Notes: generated from the sequence alone by a model not told the origin. A DNA stretch of 64,000 bases from Campylorhamphus procurvoides (GCA_013396655.1 WBMV01003348.1:186001-250000); one strand, 5' to 3'; positions 38,688-51,513 are shown, numbered from the stretch's first letter. Numbers and translations are program-made.

Positions 38688-38817
38688 CTCTACAAGAGGA
38701 TGCCAGTGAGCAATGGGTTTCCGAGGGTATGAGAGCATTTCGTTCCAGTGGTCACGACCCAGACTTTCTGCATCGTTGCCTACTTGACATACTCCAATGA
38801 CCTCATTGTGACCTACA
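38688..38817 (-). CDS. SYT10: Synaptotagmin-10 exon, end of C2B domain (probably exon 6)
   Basis: This exon is 130 nt: one base completing the split Arg codon and 43 codons. The acceptor is ...TTTTCACAG and the donor GTAAGA. The peptide begins [20 protein letters not shown], contains [20 protein letters not shown] and ends LVE. It holds the third calcium loop. The last ligand position carries Glu in GHNE, where Syt1 has Asp, and the same holds in related paralogs. It also holds the C-terminal helix and the conserved WHxL motif (WHPL). VCQVGN and [11 protein letters not shown] are the strongest hints of SYT10. The exon ends in phase 0, so a further short coding exon is expected; as I remember it, SYT10 has only two more residues after VE. 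I could not identify that exon. The intron to the previous exon is 638 nt (38818-39455). Confidence 0.95.
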
Positions 38818-39455
38818 CTGTGAAAATGTTCCATAACATTTTTTTCTTAAAGCTTTACCTTTAGAACCACACTATTTACATATTTCATCAGAAACAGTAA
38901 TCACAGAATTTTAGAATTCAGTCTTGCCTGAAAAATATAATGTGCTATAAAATACATAGGTTTGCTTTTTGTATTTCCCACTAACAGAACAATTTATTAT
39001 CTCCCCCCCTTAGAGCACACACTGCCTGCATTTGTCTCTTATTTTTGCATGAAGAATGTAAAAGATTCTTTGTGTGCGTTTTGTAATTAGCTGCAAATAC
39101 AAGTAAACTCTAAGCCACAATTTTAGAAAAGGAAGTATGTGTGTGAGGGGTTTGAGCAAATGTGCACAAAGCATCAGCATGTGGACTGTCTGATAATATC
39201 CTCAATTCCTTCAGTATATATACATATATACAGCTTAGTTATGTCAGTTATGAATGCAAATCTACTATTTTAAAATTTAGAAAGTAAATTCTGCCTGGCA
39301 AGACAAAAATTTTGAGTCTTCTGCCAAGATCAACATGAAACTAATTCCCCACTTTCAGGGAAAAAAACAATAACTTTCTTTCTCGATGCAAATCTGCTGT
39401 GTAAGATTTTTCTAAGCCAATAGTTGATGTCATTTTACAGCTACAGGTATCTCAC

Positions 39456-39627
39456 CGGTCATAATCCATAACAGCTATCGACAAGTTAATTTGGTCAATG
39501 TTTTCTGGAGGGACGTCAAAGACTATGGCTTCATTGTAAACGGGATTTAGGGTATTCCTCTTGGTGGAAGTTTTTCTTTTCTTTAGTCGCCTTCCTTCAC
39601 ACATTAAAGAAACCTTCACGTAGGGAT
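39456..39627 (-). CDS. SYT10: Synaptotagmin-10 exon, middle of C2B domain (probably exon 5)
   Basis: This exon is 172 nt: two bases completing the Asp codon, 56 codons, and two bases of an Arg codon. The acceptor is ...TTCACACAG and the donor GTGAGA. The peptide starts (D)[18 protein letters not shown] and includes the polybasic strand around [11 protein letters not shown]. In this family that strand contacts acidic phospholipids and SNAREs. It continues [20 protein letters not shown] and ends AVMDYD(R). The Asp of DPYVKV and the two Asp residues of MDYDR are at the expected calcium-ligand positions. [10 protein letters not shown] with [10 protein letters not shown] resembles my memory of SYT10 more than SYT3, SYT6 or SYT9. 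The intron to the previous exon is 996 nt (39628-40623). That short intron contains an open frame with no synaptotagmin similarity. Confidence 0.96.
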
Positions 39628-40456
39628 CTGTGTGAATCATAAGAACAACGTTGATTTTCTTTTGATGCTTTTAAGCAAACATAAATGGCAAGTGAAGGGA
39701 GCAGACTTCTTGTATGCCCATACCTGCTTGCAGAACTCATCTTCTGGACCTGATTGGAATTTGAGCTTCTTTGTTACCACGGAATGCCTGGGAGGCAATG
39801 GAGCTTTGAAAGCTTTACCTGGTTGACTGCTTATAATGAACAATTTAGGTTCAAGAAGCTCCATGTTGTGTACAAACTTCTCAGAGGGTATTAAAATATC
39901 CACTGAACCGTGTTATACATGAGTATTTTATACAACAGCCTCTGTATCAGCCTATTTATAGCAGCCTAATTACTTGTCAGATTTGTAGCACAGACAGAAG
40001 ATGACAATGTTTTTCACCATGGGATTTACTGATGTATGGTTAAATATAATTCAAAGTCTAACAATTAGAGGCTTGTATTTCTCAAGAGAATTATTTTTAT
40101 ACTCCTGAATACAGTAAAATAAAGAAAAAGCTATTTATTTGTAGCCTCTTTCTGGGAGCTCTGAAACTCCCTGCTAGTAATTAAAAGCCATCTATGAATT
40201 CTTATTTAAATTAGTTTATAATTTTCATTATCAAATTTTGAAAGGGTTGCTGAAAGGACTCTGGGATGGTCACTGCTTTGTTGATGTGCCAACAAAAGCA
40301 GCACTGGCTCTTGGAGACTGGCAGAGAGGGTCAGTCTGCCTCTGTGCCACAGCCATAACAGTCTGCTGCTCCAGCAAATTCCCAGTGTTTGGAATACATT
40401 TTGGCCAAGTTGTGCCACTCTGAATCACCGTTGCTTTAGGAATAATAATCTTTTTT

Positions 40457-40486
40457 CATAAACTCCTGTTTCTCATAAACTCCTGT
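40457..40486 (+). repeat. Short direct repeat, 13 bp twice
   Basis: CATAAACTCCTGT occurs at 40457-40469 and again at 40474-40486, separated by TTCT. It lies between the middle and first C2B exons' flanks, within the 996-nt intron. It looks like a small slippage duplication. Confidence 0.85.
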
Positions 40487-40623
40487 ACTCAAGTAACTCA
40501 AGAGCTCACAGCACAAGAACCCTCCTTGCAAAAATCATTCTAGGATTTGACAGAGTTGAATTCTGAGTCTCTCAGGAGGGAAATGGGACAGAAATCCACA
40601 CTGAGCAATAAATTAATTCATAC

Positions 40624-40744
40624 CTGATGCTCCTGTGATATCCATTGCTTTTAAATTTCTTGCCTTTATTATTGTAATAGTTAGTCTACCGGCTGTTGGA
40701 AGGTAGCAGAGTGAAAACATAAGGTCACCAAGATCCACGTTATC
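40624..40744 (-). CDS. SYT10: Synaptotagmin-10 exon, start of C2B domain (probably exon 4)
   Basis: This internal exon is 121 nt, or 40 codons plus one base. The 5' edge follows an acceptor with a pyrimidine-rich tract ending in ...TTGGAACAG. The 3' edge is followed by the donor GTATGA. The translation opens with [20 protein letters not shown] and runs on through a beta strand to [14 protein letters not shown]. This is the first part of a synaptotagmin C2B domain, the tandem C2 module that binds calcium, phospholipid and SNAREs in regulated exocytosis. The Asp in AMDITG sits where the first calcium ligand of loop 1 lies. The last base, G, pairs with AT at the start of the next exon to encode Asp. 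SYT10 is preferred to SYT3, SYT6 or SYT9 from memory of the downstream exons. The synaptotagmin call is very secure; the paralog call is less so. Confidence 0.93.
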
Positions 40745-41828
40745 CTGTTCCAAGAAAAGAGAGATCATATGAAGCAATAATAACAATTTTCCTACCCATA
40801 CCAGGAGCTAAAGATAAAAATACACCTTTGGAGATCTACAGTTTTACACGCAAAAGCTGAATTGCCATTCTGAAACATCTGAAAAAACAGACATCTGTGT
40901 ACAAGGTTGTTGCTGGACCACCAAAATTCTCAAGGATAAATAAAGTTGTGTTTTCTAGCACTCAGTCCTTGGAGATGACACACATTTAAGTGATGAGGTA
41001 CTTTGAGGCACTGGAAAACCTTTGTTCTATTGTGTTTTGTAGTGATTTGTCTGTATGACTGAAGCAGCCACAGATCTCTGTGCCTCTCCTTCTGGTCCTT
41101 CTTTCTGGTCTGCAGGAGGATACTCAGAGAGAGGTTCCTAATAAAAACCATCAGTTGCACAGGGAAAAGTCTTAGGCAACTCTCAAGTCTGCATAAACTC
41201 AGGTGTGATAGGTCTGCAGTGTCTGTGGCAATGGGACAGTCTCCACCAGAAGCAGAGGAAGGGCATTAGTTCCCGTGCCTTGTGCAGACAAGCTCGTTCA
41301 AACAAGCTTATCCACCTGTTCCACTGATAAAATGATTTACACTCCTTTCCTGTGTCAATGGCATCAGTGTTTCAGAAAGGTAGTAGAAAACGTGCAAACC
41401 TTGTTTGCAGTTACACAGCATTGCTTTATTTTCTTTCTAAAAAAAAATAAATCCAGCTCTTTTATTAAAAAGGGTGAATAAAAGATTGTATTAATTTTAT
41501 AAAAAACTATCTTTCAAATTCAAAGCTACATTCCACGTTTTACAGGGAAGGGAAATACAGCTGTTGTGGAGTATGTGTATCTTGCCAACTTAACTGTGCA
41601 ATAGCTTCTCTCCTTTCCCAAGCTGGCTCCTTCTGTGTCAGTCACCAAAAAATGAAAGGTGGGGGATGATACAAAAGTGAGTGAAAACACCTCGAAACGG
41701 CCCCTAACACAAGTTTATCTCTGAGCTGCCTCTTGCTGCTTTACAGAGCAATGCCCAGAGCCTGAGGAGTTAAATTACCCAACCTCAGGAGTTACCAGGG
41801 TAGATAAGCAGGACAGAAAATGTTGCTG

Positions 41829-41896
41829 TCACAGAGTTGTAGGGAATTCTAGAGGTTGCTTAATCCAATCCCTCGCTCAAGAGAGGTGTCGTCACT
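41829..41896 (-). mobile_element. CR1: Decayed CR1 3' terminal fragment
   Basis: CACAGAGTTGTAGGGAATTC, then TAGAGGTTGCTTAATCCAAT, then CCCTCGCTCAAGAGAGGT fit the reverse complement of a CR1 tail, in which a GGGACCTCTGGAGGTC-like stretch precedes TCCAACCCCCTGCTCAA. Divergence is high, so it is an old copy. It lies about 1.1 kb upstream, in gene direction, of the first C2B exon of SYT10. Confidence 0.65.
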
Positions 41897-44800
41897 TTAG
41901 CTCTCAGCTCATTCGAGGAAAAAAACCCAAACATGCACATTCATTCAAAAGTAGGTCCTTTCCTTGTGCTGTTATTTAAGAGAGATGCTGCCAAAGAAGG
42001 AAAAGGCTGATAGTATGAGCCTTTTTTCAGGAATAACCAGCTTTTAACCCTGACTTGGCTTCATTAGCTGTCACCTTTTCCGTTCTAAAGATCAGTGTTT
42101 CCTGGTAGCTGTAAATCTAATAGAGGCTGTGACAGTATCGAGGTAGCTGAAATGAGTCACCCTGTTTAGTGTCTCCTGATGGTGCATTCTTGGGAGCAGA
42201 CCTGCTGCAACAACCTGTGTCACCGACTCACTTTGTGGGAGGATCAAAGTGCTGTTTGAGAAGGTGATGCTGTAAGAAGCAATGTCAGCAGATCCAGGAG
42301 GAATTTCTCATGGCTGACGCCTGCATTTAACATTTACAGGAGGAATAATTAATCTCTGAAATTTTCCCAGTGATCAGCTGGAGCTTGATACTTATAACCT
42401 GAGGAACAGGAAGCAAAGTTATCCCTTATTCTTCTCATTGTGATGAAGAGCAACTTCCAGCATATAAGTGTGCTTCCCCAGCTCTGAGGTGCTGAGATCT
42501 GTAGCTGTGCAATTTGCTTGTGCTGCAGCTTAGAGGGGAGCAGGATTTCAGAAGCCATTTAAAGCAATTATTGACTGAAGCCATGTTTCAGGAAGTTTTC
42601 AGTCTGGCAAATTTTGATAGAGAGGTTATTTTAAATGAATTGGTCACTAGCCTCTAGAAGAAGACAGTATTGCTGAAAAACTCATGTTTTCCCTGACCAT
42701 AAGGAAACCCATCAGGTATTTGTGGTTTTAACTGTGTATTTCGGCATTCTTCAGTATGGTCAGCCATGGCAATGTCACTCTGAATTCAACTCCAATGCTT
42801 TCCATAGTGACTAGGAATTAATTCTGTGAGAACTGTACATGCTTCACTGTTACTACCAAATACAAGAGTTTCCATTCCAGACTTGGTAATCCTGAATGAA
42901 CACTTCAAAAACTTTTATCAACTCTTTTCAAGAAGTTCACACATAAATGTATTACTATAAAATTTCTTTGAGAATGTGTCTGAAGGGAACCTTGCAGGCA
43001 TCAGCAGGAAAGAGACACTTTATGGCATGCAAATCCTTCTCTGGGTCTGAAAAAGAAGCCCTGTCTTCTCACACTTTCATTTTGATTTGTAGGGAATGAA
43101 TCCATCCATCCATCATACTGTCTACGTGTACATGTTTCCTTAATTTTGGTAAGACAGATTTTCCAACAGAGCCTTTCCCCCTGCCCTGGCTATTCCTCTC
43201 CCTAACCCCTCTTTCTGTAACCAAAGGGCAACATTTTCAACTCTTCCAAACATTGCAGATTTTGCTGTTGGAGCCTCAAGGTTCAATGAGAAAGGTTTAA
43301 GGAGGGGATGTTCTTCAGAGAGTACCACAAACGGTGGCTGCACCACAGAATTTGTACATGTGTGTTCATCTGTCTGAGTAACTGCAGTGGCACAGGCAAC
43401 AACAGGCAACATGCTCTGACTGGAGACTGGCGATGTACCAGGCGTGACCCTTCCACCCAGCAAACACAGGTGGTTACTAGAAATTCAGCTTTTAACAGAA
43501 CCAAAGCCTATGTAACAGGGCACAGAGAGGATTACTGCACATCCTCACAAGTCTAAAATCACTGAGCTACAAGGCTTAAGCCACGGATTGTCACTAAAGG
43601 TGTGCTGTATTAGCAAGAAATAGCTTCAAGGAACAGAATTAACAAGCATAGAGGACAAGATCTTCAGCAAGGATTATGCTCCTGTTTGAATTGAGTACTT
43701 ATCTGCTGCTCTCTATGCTTGACATGTGGCGATGTATTATTACACTGCCGGAGACATATGAAAATTCCTGCATAGGAAAAGATTTCATATTATTGTAGGT
43801 TATCAAGTCACACATGTTGTGCATTCCAGATCTGTGACTCACTTCATTCAGCGTGGTAGGAATACCATACTGGTGCATCCTATAGTGCATGCATGACCAG
43901 AAGTCTGGGCAATTTCATTAATAACTTAAAATAATCACAAGATAATTAAACTGCAATTATAACTTATGTATATGCTGTGTATTATTTTTCTTTTGTTCTT
44001 GGTCTGCATGAAACACATAAGAAGATGATGAAAACACTGCTTCTATTTTTAATCTATACCTTGCTCATTCCTGTATTTTAAAGGAAGGTAAAACATGACT
44101 GGCACCTGCTTTGCTTTTCCAGTGCCTCAGGCTTTGGCCTCAGGCTTGAGGGGACGGCTGAGTGCCTTGATGTTGTTAGCTGTGCCTTACAACAAGATGC
44201 ACAGCCTGGTTTTGATAATCCCATCCAGACTTGTCTCTGAGCCCCTGTCCTATTTGTGCAGTCCTTTATTAAAAAAGGGAAAGAGCACAAAGTTTCTTCC
44301 TTAAAAACATCCCAGTGTTACCTAGGAGAGCTATATGTATTCAATCCAGCGGGGGAGTTCAAACCAGAGGTGTGAATCACAAAGTTTGCCTGAAAACTAC
44401 GAACAGAATGAGTCCCATACTGAAACCTTTAGGTAAATTTGATTCCTGTTACGGGCATGGAGACATAGATCTCATATCCTTCCTCCTTCCTCCGTTTCTG
44501 GTGGAAATACTTGATGCAATGTAAAAATCTCATTATTTGAATAATTTTCAGTGGCTTCTACTGAAAGGTTTATTGCTCTTGCTTTTCCCAGAAAACATTT
44601 TTGGTTTTCCTTCTGTAAAATTAACACCAAATAAATACATCTTGAAAAATGCTGACTTCTAACAGTAATATTAACAGGGTTTTATTCTGTAATCACACAG
44701 TATTTATAGAACTTAAAGTGATTAAATTTTGCTGGAGAATAGCCTGCAGGGTAAGTCACTCCCTAGTACTGTGTCAGCAGCTCCACGCTGTGTAACCTTA

Positions 44801-47800
44801 AGGACAGTGAGCACAGACCCCTAAATTGCCCCACCTTTGATGCCTTAGAGGCTCCATTAAGCAGCTCAGGCTGGATCCAACCTTCTCAGTGAAACCCCTA
44901 AGTTACCTGGCAGGTAGGGATTTTCTGACAAATGGGGATGACATTTGGGCTCAGATCTCTCCCTTCTCATAAACACATTCAAGCACAGAGAATGGGTATG
45001 CAAAAACATGCAAAAGAGGCAGCAAGGGATGGAACAAGAGAAATTATGGGTTATAACTTCTGCCTATGGTCTGGAAGGAGATATGCTGTCCTTGAGTTGG
45101 GCATTCTTAAGGTTCGTACCCATTTCTTCAGAAACTTGAATTTTGTATTTCTGGAGCAGAGAAGCTGTGACAGGCCTGTCACCACGCAGGGCCTGTGCCA
45201 CCCTAATTAAAGCATATGTCTCAAATATTCTGGGTTCTTCAGCTCTCCAGCTATAAAAAGACAGACACTACTTTTGCACTTTTCTGGTATGTGGCAAAAC
45301 TAATTATGGATTGTGAGGTGCTCACCAGTATTTTTATGCATCTCACCAACTCACCATTAATGGGAGCACTTACAGGCAGTGATGCCCTTGCTTATTTCCT
45401 TTAAAATTACTAGCTGCTGAAAGAGGGGTTTGAGGCACTAGTGATTTTAGAGATTTGATAAATTCCCATCTCTATGGCAGAGCTGTGCAGCTCAGGCAAT
45501 GGCAGCTTTGCACATCACCTCCTTTAGCAGTGCCACATGTCCCTGCAAAGGACACTGGAAAACAGCAAAACAGCAGAGGTTTCATCAAACGAGATGGTAT
45601 CATTTGAGCTTCTGAAGCACAGAAAGATTACCACTATTTAATTAAAGTATCTCTTTTTTCTCCCCTCCGAGCTGAGGAAAAAATAGTTATATTTAAAAAA
45701 TAAAAACAATTCTTTGCCATTTCCAAATATTTCCTGAAATTAATGGAATTATACTGCTATAGTGCAAGATACATTTGACTGTACATCATTCTAATATTTG
45801 ATAATGTGGGGATTTGAATCTTGCAAGGATTCATTTTAGAGGAGGTTCATCTAAGACAAGTCTGATTTAAGTATACTAGGTATATGTGTTAAGTCTATAT
45901 GAATTAAAAATGCCTTAAGAAGTGCTATCTGCTTTTTGGGATACGCATTAATTAAATTGTTCATCTGTGTTGAGAAGTCTGAAATAAGATTTGAGTGATG
46001 AGGTATTAATTCAGTTGAGGTGCATGCCCAGGACACAAATATCATGCAAATCCCATACTAAACAAATTTGAGAGTTTGATCTGTTTGGAAATGATAGTAA
46101 ATCTAAAGTATTTAACATGAAGAATTCATGAAGTTAGCCCTACATTTTTTATTATTTTGTCATATAAGTAATTAAGTTATATCCATGAGAAATATGTACA
46201 AAATCTTTTGAAACGTTCGATTTTAGTTGAATTTGCATGTGACTAGAAGAGAGCCACTTGCTTTCTCATTCCACATCTTAAGATGAATAGAAAAGATATG
46301 ACTGGAAAAATCTATTTTCATGACATCTTAAATCAAAGAAATGAATTCTGGTAAAGCAGGTATTTATTAATGCCTCAGTCAATTTATATCTACAGAAATA
46401 TGATTAAGTAAAGTGTGTGGAAAATGGGAATGGCCTATCTTTTACAATTATTCTTTCAACGCATCAATGTCAGGCTGTATTTCATGTTTTTAGGTTAATC
46501 TGCAAATTGCATAATTTTCTCACTGTGATTTCATTTTTTTTTTTTGCATTTTATTGTCTCTATTCCTTTTTTTATGGCTTTCTAAAAAAATGAAAGCAAA
46601 TAGAGCTAGATATGCAAAAATGAGTCTGATTTCACTCGCTGGGAAAGAACATAAACAATTCTGAAGCTTCGTTTCACTACAGTGAAGAAACACGAGAAAG
46701 CTGATGTGTTTGCATGCAATTCCCTGGCTTTTGTACTGCTTTGAGTGATTTTCATGTGAAGTCACAGACTGGCTATCAGTTTTTGTGCCTATACAACTGT
46801 ATGAGATGTATATATAGAAACTAGTCTGATGGGATGCATAAAAAGGCAGGATCAGAAAGTGTACCTTGGAACCTCTGGTACTCTCTCCATGGGCTTGTCA
46901 GTGGCACAGCATTTGCTACTTAGCACACACTGATAAAAATGCTGGACATGAGAGATTCTTGCATGAAAAGTATAATCAGCTGAAGAATCTAAGCCAAAAT
47001 CCCTTGCAAAGGGGGAGAGAAAGCCCACAGGCCAACCAGACAACTGAATGTGTTCTAATTAAGAAAAACCCTAAAAACCGCCACACAACAAAACCCTCTA
47101 ACAACTAAATTCAACTTAACTTGGTTGCTTAACTAAGTATGTACCTTGATTTTACTTTATTAGGCCTTATATTGGTGATGCCAAGATAGTACCTGGAGCA
47201 CCTTGTGGTCAGACAAACATCTGTCCCCACAGGACAGTTCTGAATAAACCCACTTTGTGCTGCTCTTCAAAGGGACTGAAGAAACAAGAAGCCTTCCTGC
47301 AGACTGGGCTGTAGAGAGCAACTGTGATTTTCAGCTCAGGGAGTTTATGTTCTTATTTTAATTTACTCGTAGTTTTGCTGAGCGTCTTGGCCACTTCTCC
47401 ATGAAGACAGTATCCAAAGTAAAGCATCCAGCAGACAGCACATCTTTGATCTCCACTTCAGAGCCTGAAGGTCTTTTGACACGGATTTTTGGAGTTTGTG
47501 TGGTGTTTGGTTTTTTCCTCTCCTGTTTCCATTATCCTTGTGCGAAGACTACTTTTCTTTAAGGCAGGTCACAGCAGGCCACATAAGAAGGATCCTCCAG
47601 ACACAACTTTGTGTTGTGCCAGTCACTCAAGGCACCTTAGGAAGTGGGTAGCTGGAGCCACAGGACGAGCCTTTCACTCCATGGATGCTTGAGAACAAAT
47701 TCAGTTGGTGTCTTTGAGAAGAACATACACACAACTTTCTCTTGCCACAATGTCCTTAGCAAGTCAAGGACAAGAGGCCTTTTCCTGTAGTCAGTCAATG

Positions 47801-48718
47801 TAGTTATCTCTCTAAAGGCCCAAGATCTCCACTGTCATAATTTCTACTCTATAAATAGGATGGAGTGATTAACTGAAACTGCCTTTCTAATCGGTTAGCT
47901 GCATACCGTCCTCAGTTATCTGAACGCATTTACAGAACATAATTGTTCTTAGGGAGTCATTTATGACTTTATTGATAAGTTATTCTGTATTAAGATCTCT
48001 TGAAAAAAGCCTCCATTCAGGAAAGATAAACTTCATCCCCATACTTATTTTTAAACATATGCTTAAATCCTATAGATTTTACTGGCTTTGAATCCTTTTC
48101 ACAGATTTTCAATTCATAACTATAGTAATTTGCTGTTTGGGTCTAAGAGTGAATCCAATGAATTATCCTGTAGCTATTGAGATAGAAATAATGTCTTAAT
48201 TTGTTCCAAACCAAACTGATGAACTGGGGAGACAGTCTGAATTGAGCTAATGAAAATTAGTAGAGACATGACTGGAAAAACTGGAGTACTTGTCCTGTTT
48301 ATGCATGTGTGTGGCTGTGTCAGAAATCATTTCACAGAAAAACCAGAAATGAGGCACTCTGAAAGCGAAACTTCTGCAGAAAGTTATTACAAGTAATTCT
48401 TAACTCCCTCATCAGTTATTAAGAAGAGCAAAGAGTGACTACAGAGCTGGCTCTGAGGGCTTGCTAGATGGCATTGTAGTTCAGAGACAAAAGTTAATGG
48501 AAGTTTCCCCTTGCAAATTAAACTGTTCCTTTGAAAGATATTTTGGTTTCTTGAATTCTTACTTCTTTTTTTCAAATCTTCTATGACTTGTTACTTTCTA
48601 TAAAATATGAAGTTCAGTATAGATTTAATAATACAAAAAAGCCTGTCCTGGCTCTTCTTTTCCAGGCATTGTAGGGTGCCTTGTATAATTTTGGTTGGTA
48701 CTGGGAGACAGGGGTTGC

Positions 48719-48740
48719 ATGTGTGTTTGTGTGTGTGTGT
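48719..48740 (+). repeat. Short (GT)n microsatellite
   Basis: GT dinucleotides with one TTT interruption, about 22 bp, within the SYT10 intron. On the coding strand it is (AC)n. Confidence 0.85.
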
Positions 48741-50079
48741 AGGATAGGAAAAATCAGAAATCTAGAGAGAACAACTGATCTTCATCACCTGATATGCAAA
48801 AATGTGCAAGACGTGAGTTCACAAGCGAGGTGCTATGGACAGATTGGTTTCTCCTTTTCTTCCAGTGGAACCCACCTCAACGCAGTCCACCTTGTCAGAG
48901 TTTACAAGTTGCCACCTTTGGTATTGTGCTTCCAAAATCTGTTGAAAGGGAAGCCTTGTGAGGGTGGGATGATTTCTGAATGCTAAAGCTTTAAGGGAGA
49001 GCACATCAGCGCAGAGCTGACTCAAACCTTTCCCTCTGCAGGGAAGGCAGTGGTGCTTCAGGAATGTTGACAAGCTTGGGACTGGCAATGAACTGTAATT
49101 TGCCCTTTATATGAATAGGTGTTTGGAGGGCAACTGTTTTCGCAAAAGGAAATGAAGAGGGAGATTCTGCTTGGAAAAAATTTAAAGAGTTCTGATGTTA
49201 CATGAAGGTGGTAAAAATGGAAGGACAGGTAGGTCAGGCAGAGGGGATGCCTCACAGAGGGCAGTGTCACAAGCAATCTGGAAAATTGGGCACTAGCTGC
49301 CTGAAGGGAGGACCAAAGCTTTTAATGAACGTCCATCAGTGTCTGTCATGTCAAACCCCATAACTTTTCCACAAGCTGTAATTGATTTGGATTAGACCTC
49401 CATTTTCTGTGAAATACTGAGACAGAAAAAATTCAAAGTAAACCAGAGGTTAATGGCATTGCAGCGTGCAGTACCTTGCTGTGCAAGCTAATCTGAGGGG
49501 GCCAACCTTGCAGACCTCAAAGAAAACTCTTGGTGAACATCATGGAGATGGAAAGAGATGAGAAAATAAACCCTTCATGGTTTCAAGGCTAAATGCCTTC
49601 CTTTTGTAAGAAATTACATGTTAAGTGTTAGCTATCTCTAGGCAAACGTGATCTTGAAGAAAATGAAGCAGCAAATCCATTCTAATGTATAAAATTATTT
49701 CCACCATTTGCTAGTTACCACTTGCTTCTATTCAGCATAAGTTGAAAGATATGTTTAATTATCTCCAGATACCACTAATAATGAAAATTTCAAATAGATC
49801 CAAGAGAAATTGCAAGGGAGGAAGCTGGTTTTAAAAGAAAGTTAACTAATCAAAATATTTTAATCCAAAATGTCTTGCCTGTTATTTTTTTTTCCCTAGC
49901 GTGTTAAAATGAAAATGTCAATTTAAACTAAATCTGTATGCAAATTAATGCATTGGCCTTTCACTCTACCTTGAATTAGGGTGGCTGCACGTGAACTTAC
50001 AGCTCCACTAAAATATCAAAAGATATTGTCTGCTGAGCCCACTCAATTATCTGTTCATGTACAGGGATGGAGAGCAATC

Positions 50080-50345
50080 AGGATGTCAGGGCCCTGAGGG
50101 TACCAACAGCCCTTACTGGCTCTGATTGCCTGTCAGGGCTTCCTCCCACCTGCCCCTGATTCCAGGAGCTTGGTCCATCCTTAGGATGCTGGCTGATAGC
50201 AGGGGCTGCCCCCCAGGTCACCCTGGCTGGGGTGGTGGGATGGCACCTGGCTGGCCAGGTCCTGCCCAGCAGGTCCAGTTCCCCCGCTGCTCCTTCCATC
50301 CCAGCCCGCAGGGAGCAGCCAGTCCTTGTGCCCTGCTGACACAGG
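50080..50345. other. GC-rich block inside the AT-rich intron
   Basis: About 265 bp are clearly richer in G and C than the flanks, with runs such as GGGGCTGCCCCCCAGG and CCTGGCTGGCCAGG. CpG dinucleotides are few, so this is not a classic CpG island. Open frames of about 74 codons on both strands look like chance. It may be an old interspersed repeat that I cannot name or an unannotated regulatory element. Confidence 0.5.
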
Positions 50346-51254
50346 CTTAATTAAGGACAAAGTCTTGCAGAGTAGCCATTCTGTACAAGAAAAGCTAATT
50401 AGACCTGGTTCTGCAATGACATGATATTAAGAGTTTTTTTGGGCCCTACTAACAGTTCCTCAGGTTCCCTTAGCAATGAATGTCATTATCAGTGCAGGAA
50501 TTTTGTGTTGTGTAAAGCAGCTCTCTGTTGTATCATGTATTTTGAGCACATCACTGAGAAGGAGAGAAACTAAGTACCTGGATAGTGCTGAAAAAAGATG
50601 GAGAGGGTCACAGCGCCAGGAAAAAAAGGATGTTTTTCTCAATCTGTGCAAGCACTTAGAGCGTGTTGTGGATGTATTCATTATACTTACATTCGGTGTC
50701 CTGGACTGACTTCCTTGTTGCACAGGTCATACACAAAATTGGTGATAAAAGGTCACCTCTACAAATCTGAATCTAAGCTTGCTCTACAGTTTTGTTTTTG
50801 AAGAAGTTGGTATGAAAAAGAGAATGGTCCAAACAGTATCATGTGCTTGAAATATAGAAAGTTAATGTCAAACTCTATGCTGCGTTAGCATGTCTTTCCT
50901 GCCACTGTACAGCTTTTATCTATGTTTTTATATATTTTTATTTAATCAGATATCTCTTGATAGATTTTTCCATCTGCTGTGGAATTCCATCCCAGGTGAG
51001 ATTTCAGTAGGGAGGATGCAGTGGCCTACTATACATGTACCTGTGTATGTACCCTGTGAAGGTCAGGAGGGGCTCATCCTGCTCAGGGCTTCAGCATAAA
51101 GAATGCAGAAGCTGGAGAAGCACACGTGCCATGTTCTTTGCAAACAGGCAGCAAAGCAGAACTTTGACCCTAAATTTGAACCACTTCAGGATAATGTGAT
51201 CTTTTCAGAACAGTGTACTGCCATTAATCCAGACTCTGTCTGATCATTTAAAAA

Positions 51255-51425
51255 TTCTAGTGATTGGAACAGGGTAACAGTGGAGTCACACATCCCTGGA
51301 GAGATTTGAAAGATGTACAGATGTGGAACTTAGAGATATGGTTTAGTGGTGGACTTGTCAGTGCTGGGTTAATGGTTGGACTAGATCATCTGAAGGGTCT
51401 TTTCCAATCTAACAATTTTGTGATC
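51255..51425 (+). mobile_element. CR1: CR1 LINE 3' end, truncated
   Basis: About 170 bp match the 3' terminal part of an avian CR1 in sense orientation. Landmarks are CACACATCCCTGGAGAGATT, the ATATGGTTTAGTGGTGGACT block, GGTTGGACTAGATCATCT, and the end GGGTCTTTTCCAATCTAACA followed by a TTTTGTGAT remnant of the 3' repeat. It lies inside the long SYT10 intron, in the orientation opposite to the gene. It is a different CR1 subfamily from the copy at 19790-20178, to judge from the GGTTTAGTGGTGGACTTG segment. Confidence 0.88.
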
Positions 51426-51468
51426 TCTGGATATCAAAACCACGTCTAATGAAATCCCTGGTGCACCT

Positions 51469-51513
51469 TTTCTCTCTCTCTCTCTCTTTCTTTCTCTCTC
51501 TCTCTCTCTTTCT
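51469..51513 (+). repeat. (CT)n microsatellite
   Basis: A tract of about 45 bp of CT dinucleotides is interrupted twice by TTTC. It begins just downstream of a CR1 3' end. It lies in the SYT10 intron; on the coding strand it reads (AG)n. Confidence 0.95.

Noticed and set aside
39637..39903. 88-codon minus-strand frame next to the middle C2B exon
   Set aside because: It lies in the 996-nt intron, is not similar to synaptotagmin, and the exon boundary at 39627 has a clear acceptor.
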